Below, piece by piece: positions 9,275-18,669 of a stretch of DNA of 64,000 bases (position 1 is the first letter of the stretch; the number at the start of each line of letters is the position of its first letter). Origin of the DNA: Clostridiales bacterium (GTDB lineage Bacteria; Bacillota_A; Clostridia; Saccharofermentanales; Saccharofermentanaceae). The stretch spans positions 1-64,000 of the forward strand of contig JAGCGE010000226.1 of assembly GCA_017649745.1 (NCBI GenBank), given 5' to 3'. The notes under the pieces were generated by a model, which ran no database searches, had not been told where the DNA came from, and saw nothing but the letters and a program-made list of their open reading frames with translations. Both the position numbers and the translations under genes were made by a program.

Positions 9275-11151
9275 AGTGTTAACTGTTGGTCTTTCATTTT
9301 TTCAATAATCTTATACGCTTCCGAAATATAATAAGTATAATTTATATCACGTTCTTCGATACTTTTTACATCAAACTTATTATAAATTGTTACAGGAGAA
9401 GATGCACATAGTGCAGTCTGAGATCCGTACGGTTTATCAGATTCATCAACTTTTTGTTTATAAATCGGCTTACCATACATAGACATATAATATCTATTTA
9501 TATGGGATACTCTTTTACCACCATAAAAGACTTCAAACTTCTTATCAACTTTCTGAAACGTACAGAATTTCTTAATATCTCTACAAGACTTAATTGTTTC
9601 CTCTGGACTAATTCCTTCAACAAAATATTTATTAATTGCTTCAGGAATAATTAATGGGGCTAATCCCTTTCCAAGTATAGGCTCATCAATAAATAAACCC
9701 TTCTTCTTAATAAGTTTTGGATCGTGAGAATTACTTCAGCCTTCTTTAACTCCTAAATAATCATTAATAGCATATTGATAAAATCGTTCAAAATAATCAG
9801 ACGCTAATGTAAGTCCAGTAATTTTACATCATTCGTCACATCATGCATGCGCCTTTTCTTGAAGATTCTTCTTCATCAAAACAAACACACCATCTGTATT
9901 ACTTTGAATTATTTTACATCCGATTTCACTTAATCCTTCTGCAAGCATCAGTAACATTAACTGACCATTGATTCTGATAGTTAACGCCATTTTTGGATCA
10001 TAACACCAAGAATATTCACTTTGCAAATTACCAGAAAGACCGTTTACCGATAACTTTAAAGTCTCATTCTTTAATTTATTGCCATTACGTTTTGCTTCAA
10101 GTCTTTCTGATATAATTCCAGCATAAACCTCTGTAAATTCTGGACCAAGATGTTGAGGATATAATCCTTGTGAAACGATAATCGATGGATACATCGAATC
10201 AACATCAACATCCTCGAGAAGTTCATCATCAGCGGGTTCAAATATTTCTGGAGTATTTACACTATGAACACCACCCATAGCAAAGGTGTGTTCTACACCA
10301 CCAAGAACAAAGTGTCTTTCAAATGAATTATCATTTGGATTAACACATAGATTCTTTAACTCGTCTAATAAATTTTGTAATACCGTTGTTTTAAATGAAA
10401 TAAATGGAAATATTATATCTTTAAAACAAAGGTTTTCACAAGGACTACGTAAATCTTTTATTTGAAATCATTGTTTGCCTGTTCGCTGTAAATAACGAAC
10501 TTTAATAATTTCCATACCTAGATTCACACCGTCTTTATTTAAAGCCGATATATGATATTCATCTTCAATCGCTAAACGAAGATTAATATCTTTTTCACAA
10601 CGAGATAAAAACTCTTCAGTACTTTCTACATCATTTAGATTATATGCAAGTAGTTTTTCAATATCTTTATCTGGCAGTGGTCTATTGAAATCTCCATCAT
10701 ATTCTTCTACATTTTGATATTCCATGGTTACTTGCAATGCTTTTAAACTAGTTCTCAATTTCTGAGATCATTTCATTGTAAGTAAATCCAAATCTGGAAA
10801 TAGTTCTGCATACTTGTATTGTGACCAAGATGCAGAAGTTTCGGAATTAATGATTTTATCTGAGAATTGTTTGATTTCTGCAGTAATTTCTCAAACTGGA
10901 CGAAGAATCAACCTCTTATAATTTATAATTAAATAAGATATGATTGGCTTATCATAATGCATGCTATTGAATCCTACAAAATAAACCCCACCATGTAAAA
11001 ACAACTTAACTATTTCTGGTAAATCATTTCTACGAGAAGATATTTCGTACGATTTAACACGCTTAGATTCGGTATTTTTAACGGTGACACTAAAAAAATT
11101 AGGAAAGATTTCTACATCGTAAACAAAACAAGTTTTATTCCTTATTATCAT
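9268..11151 (-). CDS. Family B DNA polymerase (TGA read as Trp)
   Basis: 627 aa after merging four fragments across TGA codons. The exonuclease domain has ExoI FVYDVEIFPNFF (D-x-E) near residue 9 and ExoIII YNLNDVEST. The polymerase domain has motif A DVDSMYPSII, motif B with LKLSVNGLSGNLQ, and motif C as QSNTDGVF in place of the usual DTD. TGA falls at RPV-W-EIT, TMK-W-SQK, GKQ-W-FQI, HA-W-CDE-W-CK and EG-W-SN. The frame ends CTA TGA TAA, so the last residue is Trp if TGA is sense. This is the replicative polymerase; it is shorter than cellular PolB and matches compact phage PolB. Confidence 0.88.
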
Positions 11152-11986
11152 CGTACTTATTTACAAGACTCCAACCCTTGTAAGCAGCAACATTTTCAAT
11201 TTGTTCCTTTAAATTGGTCCATTTCTTAATATGATACTCAAGGTCATTATCAAGTAAAAGAAGAATTTTGTCTCTAAGTAACGTTAAGGTTGCAGATGGA
11301 ACTGACGACACTCGTGTTCTTTGTTCAAGATTAAGGAGTGCTCTTAATTCAGAATAAGTTAGTCCAGTAGGAACTACTCGGAAATATCCTCCATCAATAA
11401 ATAATCTTTCCTTCATTACCTGGATCCACGGACGAAGTTTATTATTTTCATCGAACTCTGTTAAATCCTTCTTTTCATCTTCTGTAAGCCAGATTCCAAG
11501 AGACATAATAAACTCATCAGAAATTAATTTTCTATTTATGGGTTCACAGGCATCTAGACAAGCATAAAGCAAATCTCCAATTGTTAATGTTTCAAATTCT
11601 TTTGGAAGAGCTGAAAACATCATTGTAATTGAAGCATCGTTTCCAACATGATTAAGTTCCTTGAATTTATTAATAAAATCAAGAATGTCTTTGTTGGTTT
11701 TAAACATTTCGATAGCCAAATCGTGTTGTAGATATCTATGCAGAAGTTCTGCATTACAACTTCTATGAAGTTTCTGAATATTCTTTCTAACTTCAAGTTT
11801 ACCAAACTTATAGTTTGTTTTACGATATAGCATATCTAATGTATGATTATATGCTCTTTGTAGCTCATCTAAAGGCATATCTAATAACCGAATTGATTCG
11901 CCATTTTTATTAATTCAGCTTCAGTTATTGATATTATTTTCACGCTTTTCCATTGCCTGCGTGAGTTTATCTGCTAAATCACTCAT
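11135..11986 (-). CDS. Hypothetical helical protein (two TGA as Trp near N-terminus)
   Basis: 283 aa. A clean ATG at 11984-11986 gives MSDLADKLTQAMEKRENN and then two TGA codons read as Trp (NN-W-S-W-IN). The remainder, which uses TGG for Trp, is alpha-helical and has no recognised domain. It overlaps the PolB start by 17 nt, so a polymerase-associated role is possible but not shown. Confidence 0.65.
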
Positions 11987-11990
11987 ATCT

Positions 11991-12305
11991 TTAAAATTTA
12001 TAATTGTTATTAATTGGTTCTTTATCTAATTCCTTTATGAAGTTAAGAAAATAACATTGAGTATACTTATACGTTTCCTTAACTCCAGTATTTCGCTGAT
12101 AATATTCATCACCAGCATTTACATACTCACATTCTAAAAAACCAGTGTCTCCTATTTCTGGATTTACGCCTGATCAATTAGGAAGTTTTGTTACTGTAAC
12201 ATAACGAAGAAGACTATTATTAGGCTCATCTAGATTCTGAAACACCATTGTAGTATACTGTTCATCCAGTTTAGCTACCAGTTTTCCCCGAATCGTCGTC
12301 TTCAT
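11991..12305 (-). CDS. Small hypothetical protein (one TGA as Trp)
   Basis: 104 aa. The frame opens at ATG 12303-12305 inside the 3' end of the neighbouring gene and ends TAA at 11991-11993; TGA within KLPN-W-SGVN must be sense. Predicted beta-rich core (LLRYVTVTKLPN..., GFLECEYVNAGDEYY) that could be an OB-like fold; no family is recognised. Confidence 0.55.
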
Positions 12306-12720
12306 TTAATGTACAAAAATAATGATTAAACTCTTTAATCATGGGGCTTAAATAACTGAAAACTTCTGCATTATTCTGTTCTAATGCATTATTTCCAATC
12401 TCTTTAAGCATGTTGTAATACTTTTCTTCAAGTGTTTTTAGATCCTTTACATCTGCTGCTGGCACATAGTCTACTGTCATAGTAGGATGTTTATGCGCAG
12501 GATCAAGTGCAATTGCTAATTTAATCAAATCGTTACAATTGAAATCTAAATTTCTTTTTACACTACAGAGTTGTAGAGACTCTTCTGTGTCATAGCAATA
12601 AATCGCATATAAGAATTGTTTAGATAGAACAATAAGATCTATAATACTTTTAAGAAAAGGATTTTCGTTCGATTCTTCTTGAGATTTGAATTTCATAATC
12701 CTCCTTTTTAGAGAACACAC
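12271..12720 (-). CDS. Hypothetical protein
   Basis: 149 aa, mainly helical, ending EDDDSGKTGS and TAA. MKFKSQEESN at about residue 9 is an alternative start and would shorten the overlap with the upstream gene. No family is recognised. Confidence 0.55.
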   Translation of the reverse strand: MCSLKRRIMKFKSQEESNENPFLKSIIDLIVLSKQFLYAIYCYDTEESLQLCSVKRNLDFNCNDLIKLAIALDPAHKHPTMTVDYVPAADVKDLKTLEEKYYNMLKEIGNNALEQNNAEVFSYLSPMIKEFNHYFCTLNEDDDSGKTGS

Positions 12721-13073
12721 AAATCTATAGCATACAACGTTTTATGAAAATTAGTATTAAATTGTTCTTCGAACAAATCTAACAATAACGTAGATACCTC
12801 AAATTCGTGATCCTTAATATACATTTTAATTGGAAAAGTTGCTGTTGTATTTAACCATTTCCAAATATCTTCGTCTCTAAATTGAATCGTGTTTGGTTCT
12901 AGCCAAGTATGTACTTCAGATAATAGAAAATGTAACTCTTCAGAATGGTTTTTATCCAAGAGAGTAAGTAATTTTTCCATCTTCGGATCCAACATTAAAT
13001 CCAACGGATCCTCGTGAGTCAGGCACGGATACCAATGGTTCCCCACCTTTTTTACTTTTATTAGAAAATTCAT
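12708..13073 (-). CDS. Hypothetical protein (VGNHWYPCLTHEDP motif)
   Basis: 121 aa. The N-terminal KKVGNHWYPCLTHEDP looks like a conserved phage motif, which favours the long start although that overlaps RNase H by 122 nt in another frame. The rest is helical. A start at the internal Met of MLDPKM would shrink the overlap but lose the motif. Confidence 0.5.
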   Translation of the reverse strand: MNFLIKVKKVGNHWYPCLTHEDPLDLMLDPKMEKLLTLLDKNHSEELHFLLSEVHTWLEPNTIQFRDEDIWKWLNTTATFPIKMYIKDHEFEVSTLLLDLFEEQFNTNFHKTLYAIDLCVL

Positions 13074-13509
13074 CTTCGGGTAAATTTAAACATCTAGCGG
13101 CAAATACACACAACTCATCAACTTCATTGTTAATTTCGTTGTCAGCATGTCCTTTTGTCCACTCCATCGTAACTTTATGAAAACTAAGATAGTCTAGTAT
13201 CTTGAACCATATGTCAAGATTCTTTTTAGAATAATATTTTTCTCTATACCATTTTCCAACCCAATCCTCTGCAATCGTATTGACAACATACATTGAATCA
13301 GAAACAATAGTAATTTCGACAGGCTCTTTAAAATATTCTAATGTAGCTAATACAGCAAGAGCCTCCATTCTATTATTAGTGGTATTTTTAAAACCTTGAT
13401 ATAATTCTTTTACTTTATTACCTTGTTCATCAAAAATTATAGAAGCATATCCTCCAGCTTTTATACTATCTTGATAAGAACCATCAGTATAAGCTATATA
13501 CTTTTTCAT
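12952..13509 (-). CDS. rnhA: Ribonuclease HI
   Basis: 185 aa. The RNase H core is clear: IAYTDGSYQD (catalytic Asp), NNRMEALAVLATL (catalytic Glu), VSDSMYVVN (Asp) and the WTKGHADNEINN loop with the final acidic residue. It removes RNA primers from RNA-DNA hybrids, fitting the neighbouring primase and polymerase. A C-terminal extension of about 40 residues overlaps the next gene out of frame; it may be a genuine tail or dispensable sequence. Confidence 0.92.
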   Translation of the reverse strand: MKKYIAYTDGSYQDSIKAGGYASIIFDEQGNKVKELYQGFKNTTNNRMEALAVLATLEYFKEPVEITIVSDSMYVVNTIAEDWVGKWYREKYYSKKNLDIWFKILDYLSFHKVTMEWTKGHADNEINNEVDELCVFAARCLNLPEDEFSNKSKKGGEPLVSVPDSRGSVGFNVGSEDGKITYSLG

Positions 13510-13552
13510 TTAATTAAATTTTAGTACAGAACATCTTCTATTTCTGAAAAGT

Positions 13553-13588
13553 AAGTCTTGCAGAATCAATTACAATCCTGCAAGACTT
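13553..13588 (-). terminator. Hairpin between rnhA and upstream gene
   Basis: An 11-bp perfect stem (AAGTCTTGCAG / CTGCAAGACTT) with a 14-nt loop lies in the gap between two minus-strand genes. On the minus strand it follows the gene at 13598-13960 and is followed by a U-rich stretch, so an intrinsic terminator or processing hairpin is likely. Confidence 0.6.
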
Positions 13589-13597
13589 TTAAGTTGC

Positions 13598-13960
13598 TTA
13601 CTTAATGTACTTAGCAAGACACTCCGAAATTAGAGACATTGCGTGACTTCTTGAAATCTCTCTAATTTTATTCCTCTTAACTACGATTGTAGAAAATTTA
13701 GGAGATTCCTTTGCTCTCTTTTCAGCAAGTTCCCGTCCAATCCTCTTTACGAAAACATCTTTGACAGAACAAACAGCAACACCAAAAGTCATTGTTCTTG
13801 TCTCAGTATCGTAGCAAGAAGCTACTGTTACTCGAGGAACTCTCTTGGATTCAGGTTCTGTCTTTTCATAAACATAAAGAACATCTCCGTTGTCATTCGT
13901 CAAAACAGGAAGATGACGAATGTGCACAGGAGCAGAATAATAAAATTTAACTTTCTTCAT
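13598..13960 (-). CDS. Hypothetical basic protein
   Basis: 120 aa, Lys/Arg-rich, beta-strand N-terminus and helical C-terminus. TAA stop just before a strong hairpin. No family is recognised; a nucleic-acid-binding role is only a guess from charge. Confidence 0.6.
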   Translation of the reverse strand: MKKVKFYYSAPVHIRHLPVLTNDNGDVLYVYEKTEPESKRVPRVTVASCYDTETRTMTFGVAVCSVKDVFVKRIGRELAEKRAKESPKFSTIVVKRNKIREISRSHAMSLISECLAKYIK

Positions 13961-14246
13961 TTTTATTATCTTTAATTAATTCAAAAATTCCATTATTTGA
14001 AATGGATTTGATTACATAATCATTAATTTGGTCTCCAACACTGAGGAATGGACCACCTTCAGGATCTAGAGCTGCGACAAAATTACCTACCTTAGATTCA
14101 CCTTCAAAAGCTATTAATCGATAACTATATCCAGAATTCTTATCAACCTCAAGTTGCCATAAATCACCTTTGATATGTTTTAATTTATGAATAAGATGAT
14201 ATCTAGCAGGTATTAATATCTCTTCATTAAAATTGAATTTCTTCAT
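13947..14246 (-). CDS. Hypothetical protein next to GroEL
   Basis: 99 aa. It overlaps the GroEL stop, so it is co-translated. The position invites a co-chaperonin role, but the sequence lacks the GroES mobile-loop motif and length pattern, so I do not call it GroES. Confidence 0.6.
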   Translation of the reverse strand: MKKFNFNEEILIPARYHLIHKLKHIKGDLWQLEVDKNSGYSYRLIAFEGESKVGNFVAALDPEGGPFLSVGDQINDYVIKSISNNGIFELIKDNKNEES

Positions 14247-15795
14247 TTACAATTAAACAACTAGAAGATAAATAAAGATTAAGCACCGATATTGCGTTTT
14301 CAAGAGCAAGTCTGTCTGATTTTGCAGGATTTATAATTCCTGCTTCAATCATATTAACCCATTCCATTTTATTTGCATCAAAGCCTATATCAGGATCACT
14401 TTCATAGTCTTTAAAATTTCCACCAGCATTTGCAATAATACGTTCTTGAACAGCAAATAAAGATGTTAAAATAGCATTAACTTCTTTACTTAAATTCTGT
14501 TCCATTAAAGGTAAAATTGCTTTAATGAAAGAAACTCCACCTCCAGCAACATATCCTTCTTCGATAGCAGCCTTTGTAGCACAAACCGCATCTTCGATAC
14601 GATCTCTTTTTTCTTTCATTTCTAATTCAGTAGTACCGCCAACATAAATTGAACAAACACCACCGGTTAATTTTGCTAATCTTTGAGAATGAAACTCTCT
14701 TAGAAAATCAGCATCTAGTGTGTCGGATACTTGTTTTAATTGTTCTCTAATCTGATCAACTCTTTTGCTAATTGCTACTTTTGATCCATGTCCTCCAATA
14801 ATAGTAGTACTTTCCTTAGTTACAGTGACCTTTTCACATTTTCCAAGCATGTCTTCTGTAACTTTTGGAAGTTCTATTCCAGATTCATAGCTAATAACTG
14901 TACTATCAGTAAGAATAGCCAAATCATCTAGAATAAATTTTCTATACTCACCATAAGAAGGTGTTTTAATAGCACAAAGTTTAATACGACCTTGCATTAC
15001 ATTAATCTTTAGATTTGTAATAACTTCATCGTCATAATCTTGCGCAATTAAAAGAATCGGTTTATGTTTTCTTGCAGCAATTTCTAGAATAGGAACGATA
15101 TCCCTCATTAACTGAATCTTTTGATCAGTAATAAGAATATATGGTTCTTCTAGTTCACAAATTTGTTTGATCGGATCAGTTGCAAAGAATTCGGACTCCA
15201 TACCTCTATCAAACTGCATTCCAGTAATAATATCAGTATAAGTCCAAATAGTAGGACTTTCTTGGACGGTTATTACTCCATCTTTTCCCACTTTCTCGAA
15301 AGCTTCAGCGATAAGTTTTCCAATTTCTGAATCATTGTTAGATGAAATTCTAGCAATCCTTTCAATATCGCCATCTCCAATAGGTATAGCCTGATCTTTA
15401 AGATTCTGAACAACATTTTCAAAATAAGGCTTAAGAAGATTTTTTAGTTGAATTGGATTTGTTCCAGATTTAATAAGCTCATCAGCTGTTTTTATCATTT
15501 CGTACGCTAACACTACCGTAGTGGTTGTAGCATCTCCTGCTGTCTCAACAGTACGAACACTAGCCTCACGAAGCAACTGTACACCAAGATTTTCAAACTT
15601 ATTTTTAAGCTGAATGTTCTTAGCTACACTTACTCCGTCTTTTGTTATTAAAGGCTTTTCATCTCTATACTCATCTATAACAACACATTGTCCTTTTGGG
15701 CCTAATGTTGAACTTACAGCTGTAGCAAGAACTTCCATGCCTTTAAGCATAGCTTCTCTTGCATCTTTATTAAATAGTAACTCTTTATTCTGCAT
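14227..15795 (-). CDS. groL: Chaperonin GroEL-like (60 kDa)
   Basis: 522 aa. Group I chaperonin motifs are clear: VSSTLGPKGQCVVID, ITKDGVSVAKNI, the ATP-binding GDATTTTVVLAYEM (residues about 83-96) and VAGGGVSFIKA near the C-terminus. It would form a folding ring for phage proteins in the cytoplasm. The C-terminal GGM repeat of bacterial GroEL is absent. No GroES is visible, so it must use a host co-chaperonin or one outside the window. It lies in an operon with a one-base overlap to the AAA+ gene. Confidence 0.9.
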   Translation of the reverse strand: MQNKELLFNKDAREAMLKGMEVLATAVSSTLGPKGQCVVIDEYRDEKPLITKDGVSVAKNIQLKNKFENLGVQLLREASVRTVETAGDATTTTVVLAYEMIKTADELIKSGTNPIQLKNLLKPYFENVVQNLKDQAIPIGDGDIERIARISSNNDSEIGKLIAEAFEKVGKDGVITVQESPTIWTYTDIITGMQFDRGMESEFFATDPIKQICELEEPYILITDQKIQLMRDIVPILEIAARKHKPILLIAQDYDDEVITNLKINVMQGRIKLCAIKTPSYGEYRKFILDDLAILTDSTVISYESGIELPKVTEDMLGKCEKVTVTKESTTIIGGHGSKVAISKRVDQIREQLKQVSDTLDADFLREFHSQRLAKLTGGVCSIYVGGTTELEMKEKRDRIEDAVCATKAAIEEGYVAGGGVSFIKAILPLMEQNLSKEVNAILTSLFAVQERIIANAGGNFKDYESDPDIGFDANKMEWVNMIEAGIINPAKSDRLALENAISVLNLYLSSSCLIVNEEIQF

Positions 15796-16910
15796 TAAAA
15801 TCCAATTTTCATCTTTGCAGAGGGTTCTGTATAATCTGGTTTATCTGGATTATAAAGTTCAGCTAATGTCATATCTTTAATAATAGAATGACCAAGATTA
15901 TATTTTTCATTTAACGCCTGAACCTTATCTGCATGTAGTTTGCCAAATTCATATTTAGCGATACATCTTCCTTTTCTAAGTAGAGCGGGATCAATTCTCG
16001 TAATAGGAGCATTAAATGTGCAAATAAATTTAATATTTACAATATCACTTAAAAGTCCATCTGCCATATTTAGAATAGTAGCAATTGCATTATTAAATTG
16101 ATTTTCCTCTCTATCTTCTAGAAGCTGTTCACAATCTTCAAGAATGAACACAGAATCAGTATGATCTGTTATGAAAGTAGTCAAATCTGGATCTCCAAGT
16201 CTCTGTGCAATACTATTTGGAACAATAATATATTCCTTTGGTACGGCACTAATAAGATGCCTAATATAAGAAGTCTTTCCACTTCCCATAGTTCCATAAA
16301 GTAGTATTAAACCACTGGAACGATCTTTGAGGAAATCCACAATATCGTCATTAATAGGAAGAAAATCATCATTGTAATTTTCTTCAATATTAACAATTCT
16401 GGGTTTAACATCTTTTTCAGATGTATAATAATCACCCTGATAAACCTTAATAAGGTTAACTTTACCTTCTTTCGATTCGATTTCTTGAGCAGGATAAGTA
16501 TAAAAAATCTTCTTAGCGAATTCTATAATATCCTCTACCTTTTCAGATTGATCGTAACAAACAGTAATACCATCTCTCTTTACATAAATAATTCTGTTAT
16601 CTCCAGCAATTATATTATATCTTTGACTTGGTTTACCGCTATTTCTCCAAGAAGGACTTGTGATTGGAATAGTTATTTCGTCTTTTTGTACTTCAGACGG
16701 ATTATCAAGATAATCGGCTTGATATGTACGAACACAATCAATTTTTGTAAAGAATGGTTTAATTCTTTCAACATCCATTTCGGATATTTCTAAATTAAAA
16801 TCATCATCTACATTATATTCGTATTTGGAAGGAATCTTATTATATAATGTAATATATAAAAGTTCAATATCAAGATTACCCTGAGAGTTGTAACATTCTC
16901 TAACGTTCAT
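15795..16910 (-). CDS. AAA+ ATPase (BCS1/FtsH-like fold)
   Basis: 371 aa. Walker A LLYGTMGSGKTSYI near residue 203, Walker B VFILEDCEQLLEDRE, sensor-like FICTFNAPITRID and an ALLRKGRC second-region arginine. The N-terminal 180 residues are family-unknown. Such phage AAA+ proteins remodel protein or nucleoprotein complexes; coupling to groL suggests a proteostasis role (inference). Confidence 0.8.
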   Translation of the reverse strand: MNVRECYNSQGNLDIELLYITLYNKIPSKYEYNVDDDFNLEISEMDVERIKPFFTKIDCVRTYQADYLDNPSEVQKDEITIPITSPSWRNSGKPSQRYNIIAGDNRIIYVKRDGITVCYDQSEKVEDIIEFAKKIFYTYPAQEIESKEGKVNLIKVYQGDYYTSEKDVKPRIVNIEENYNDDFLPINDDIVDFLKDRSSGLILLYGTMGSGKTSYIRHLISAVPKEYIIVPNSIAQRLGDPDLTTFITDHTDSVFILEDCEQLLEDREENQFNNAIATILNMADGLLSDIVNIKFICTFNAPITRIDPALLRKGRCIAKYEFGKLHADKVQALNEKYNLGHSIIKDMTLAELYNPDKPDYTEPSAKMKIGF

Positions 16911-17355
16911 CTATTTGTTCTTTTATTTGTTCTATTATTTGAAGTTGAGAATTAATATCCCAATCCTCAAATTCTCACTCTTTTTCTCTTTCGTCTTTAT
17001 AATATAACTTATGATCTTTAATATAAAAAGTCCATTTTTCTGCCCATATATCAAAGATTTCATTATTATGTTTCTTAATTATATTATATAACTCACTAAC
17101 AGTAGCAGGAATCTTGATAACCTTAGTCTTTGAATTATCAATTAATTCCGGTGCTCATTTTAATAATACGGCTCTTATTTCTTTCTTTGGGGGCATTCCT
17201 AATTTACATTGAATATCTCCGTAATTTCAACCTTTCCTACGTAAGCCGATTATGATTTTTTCAAACCCAGTAGCATCTGGAAATTCTTCAGAAATGTCAT
17301 CAATACATTTCATGAAGCCTTGTGTTAGTTCTACATATTTTTTCTCATAATCCAT
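16900..17355 (-). CDS. Hypothetical HTH-like protein (three TGA as Trp)
   Basis: 151 aa. The frame from ATG 17353-17355 to TAG 16900-16902 contains three TGA codons at Trp-like positions (RKG-W-NYGD, LLK-W-APEL, KE-W-EFED) and also normal TGG codons. The stretch RRKGWNYGDIQCKLGMPPKKE resembles a helix-turn-helix, so a DNA-binding role (terminase small subunit or regulator) is possible. Overlaps the AAA+ start. Confidence 0.6.
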
Positions 17356-17380
17356 ATTATTACTTATTTAAGATAAAATA

Positions 17381-17401
17381 ACCTCCAGGTTTGCTGGAGG
17401 T
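17381..17401 (-). terminator. Hairpin downstream of the opal suppressor tRNA
   Basis: 8-bp stem ACCTCCAG / CTGGAGGT with a 5-nt loop followed on the minus strand by a U-rich tract. It probably ends or trims the tRNA transcript. Confidence 0.6.
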
Positions 17402-17410
17402 ACAAAACAG

Positions 17411-17481
17411 CACCCTCACAAGGACTCGAACCCTGAAAGTCAGTTTTGAAGACTGATGGCTTACCATTAACCTATGAGGGT
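17411..17481 (-). tRNA. tRNA-Trp-like opal suppressor, anticodon UCA
   Basis: 71 nt. Full cloverleaf: acceptor ACCCTCA/TGAGGGT, D arm GGTT...AGCC, anticodon stem TCAGT/ACTGA with loop CTTCAAA, T arm CAGGG-TTCGAGT-CCTTG. The anticodon (17447-17449 on the complement) is UCA and reads UGA. A1-U72, G73 and a loop differing from tRNA-Trp CTCCAAA by one base are the bacterial Trp identity set, so it should be charged with Trp. It has its own Bacteroidetes-type promoter upstream and sits at the end of the block of TGA-recoded genes. Confidence 0.93.
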
Positions 17482-17487
17482 GTAAAA

Positions 17488-17515
17488 TTACGCCACTATA
17501 TTTCAAGTGGCGTAA
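17488..17515 (-). terminator. Hairpin between phosphoesterase gene and opal suppressor tRNA
   Basis: Perfect 10-bp stem TTACGCCACT / AGTGGCGTAA with an 8-nt loop, followed on the minus strand by TTTT. A good intrinsic terminator or attenuator placed between the promoter at 17572-17603 and the tRNA. Confidence 0.65.
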
Positions 17516-17571
17516 AGTAGATTTAATAAAGTCGACATTAGGGGCCCTGTCTTCTTTATTATTTTCTAATG

Positions 17572-17603
17572 CAAAGATAATAAATTTTTATTTATTTTGC
17601 AAA
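17572..17603 (-). promoter_or_regulatory. Bacteroidetes-type promoter for the suppressor tRNA
   Basis: On the minus strand TTTG (17600-17603) is followed by 20 nt and then TATCTTTG (17572-17579), matching the Bacteroidetes housekeeping consensus TTTG-N19-21-TAnnTTTG. Transcription would run through the hairpin into the UCA tRNA. It overlaps the 3' end of the phosphoesterase gene. Confidence 0.6.
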
Positions 17604-18187
17604 TGTTTTTCAATATTTGCATTTATTTTCTCTTTAACCTCTTTCCAAGAAATTGGTTTGTACTCATTATTATCTACACCAACATCATATTGACTAGGGA
17701 AACAATATTCTAGTCTAGGTATATCTGTACCACTGGATAATGGACCAGAATGAACGTGTCCAAATAATTGAATAGCGAAATCAGTATGTTTACTTGGATT
17801 TTGATGAGAAAAACACAAATAAGGAAAATGATTAAGCCAAACTTCTCTATCTTCTATTAAAAGTCTAGCTTGAGGTACACATTCTTCGAATAACGCTCTT
17901 GTATTACCAGTAAGATTCTTCCAATCGTGATTACCTATAACAAGAATAATATGTCCGTTTAATTGTTCTACGATCTTTTTCCAGAAGGGATGACCTCCAA
18001 ATGCAAAGTCCCCTAAATGAAATACTGTGTCATCTACTCCAACTACAGAATTCCAGTTGGCAATTAATTGTTCGTCATGTTCTTCGATAGAACTAAACGG
18101 ACGTTTACAAAACTCAAGAATATGTCTGTGTCCAAAATGAGTATCGGAAGTAAAAAACAATCCGTCTCCAGAAAATCTAGTTATCAT
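17588..18187 (-). CDS. Calcineurin-like metallophosphoesterase
   Basis: 199 aa. Metal-binding motifs are complete: FTSDTHFGHRH, VFHLGDFAFGG, VIGNHDWKN and a distal GHVHSG. It hydrolyses phosphoesters with a di-metal centre; phage members may act on nucleotides, RNA ends or cyclic dinucleotides. The substrate cannot be read from sequence. Overlaps the next gene by 11 nt. Confidence 0.85.
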   Translation of the reverse strand: MITRFSGDGLFFTSDTHFGHRHILEFCKRPFSSIEEHDEQLIANWNSVVGVDDTVFHLGDFAFGGHPFWKKIVEQLNGHIILVIGNHDWKNLTGNTRALFEECVPQARLLIEDREVWLNHFPYLCFSHQNPSKHTDFAIQLFGHVHSGPLSSGTDIPRLEYCFPSQYDVGVDNNEYKPISWKEVKEKINANIEKHLQNK

Positions 18188-18434
18188 CGTTTGGTTTATT
18201 ACAATATAAAGTTTTACCGTCTTGCGCTATTACAATAACGTTCATGGGTCTTGGTATTTGAAAACGAAAATCTCGTAAATCTTCACCATAAACAACAGTA
18301 ATGCATCTTCTACTTATTTCCCATACCCAACCTTTATATATTTCTCCTTCGTCAAGAACCCAGACATCGTCCATTAAATCTAGATCTTTAATTGTCTTTT
18401 TCTTTTCCTCTGTCTTGTTCTGATTTGCGTTCAT
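18177..18434 (-). CDS. Hypothetical protein
   Basis: 85 aa from the MNANQNK start (18432-18434), chosen because a longer frame would run deep into the membrane-protein gene. Compact beta-rich sequence (VWVLDEGEIYKGWVWEISRRCITVVYG) ending NDDN and TAG. No family is recognised. Confidence 0.55.
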   Translation of the reverse strand: MNANQNKTEEKKKTIKDLDLMDDVWVLDEGEIYKGWVWEISRRCITVVYGEDLRDFRFQIPRPMNVIVIAQDGKTLYCNKPNDDN

Positions 18435-18648
18435 TAAGTTTTTCAAAAATCGGGTCAGCCACATATTTAGAAATAATATTATAAGTTGACATAAAAATTA
18501 AAGCCACAAGCACTAGAGGCCAAAAAGCACCAACTAATATTGCAGTTTCTACTGTTTCGTGATTATATGGTGGACCCATTACTCTGCAGAAAAGTCTGCC
18601 GAAGATCATTCCAACAATCACATACAAAATACAAATAAAAATCCACAT
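18388..18648 (-). CDS. Small membrane protein
   Basis: 86 aa with two hydrophobic segments (residues about 2-18 and 35-55) and a highly charged C-terminus (KLNERKSEQDRGKEKD). Probable inner-membrane protein; function unknown. Confidence 0.6.
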   Translation of the reverse strand: MWIFICILYVIVGMIFGRLFCRVMGPPYNHETVETAILVGAFWPLVLVALIFMSTYNIISKYVADPIFEKLNERKSEQDRGKEKDN

Positions 18649-18669
18649 AATTAAATATTTTAATGTTAG

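Noticed and set aside
9268..11151. PolB as a pseudogene with several nonsense mutations
   Set aside because: All interruptions are TGA, none TAA or TAG, there are no frameshifts, and neighbours show the same pattern alongside a UCA tRNA.
14227..15795. Calling the gene at 13947-14246 GroES
   Set aside because: Position fits, but neither the mobile loop nor the roof motif of GroES can be found.
17411..17481. Selenocysteine tRNA
   Set aside because: Anticodon UCA fits, but the acceptor plus T stems have normal lengths, there is no long variable arm, and no selenoprotein or SECIS is seen. Trp identity bases fit better.
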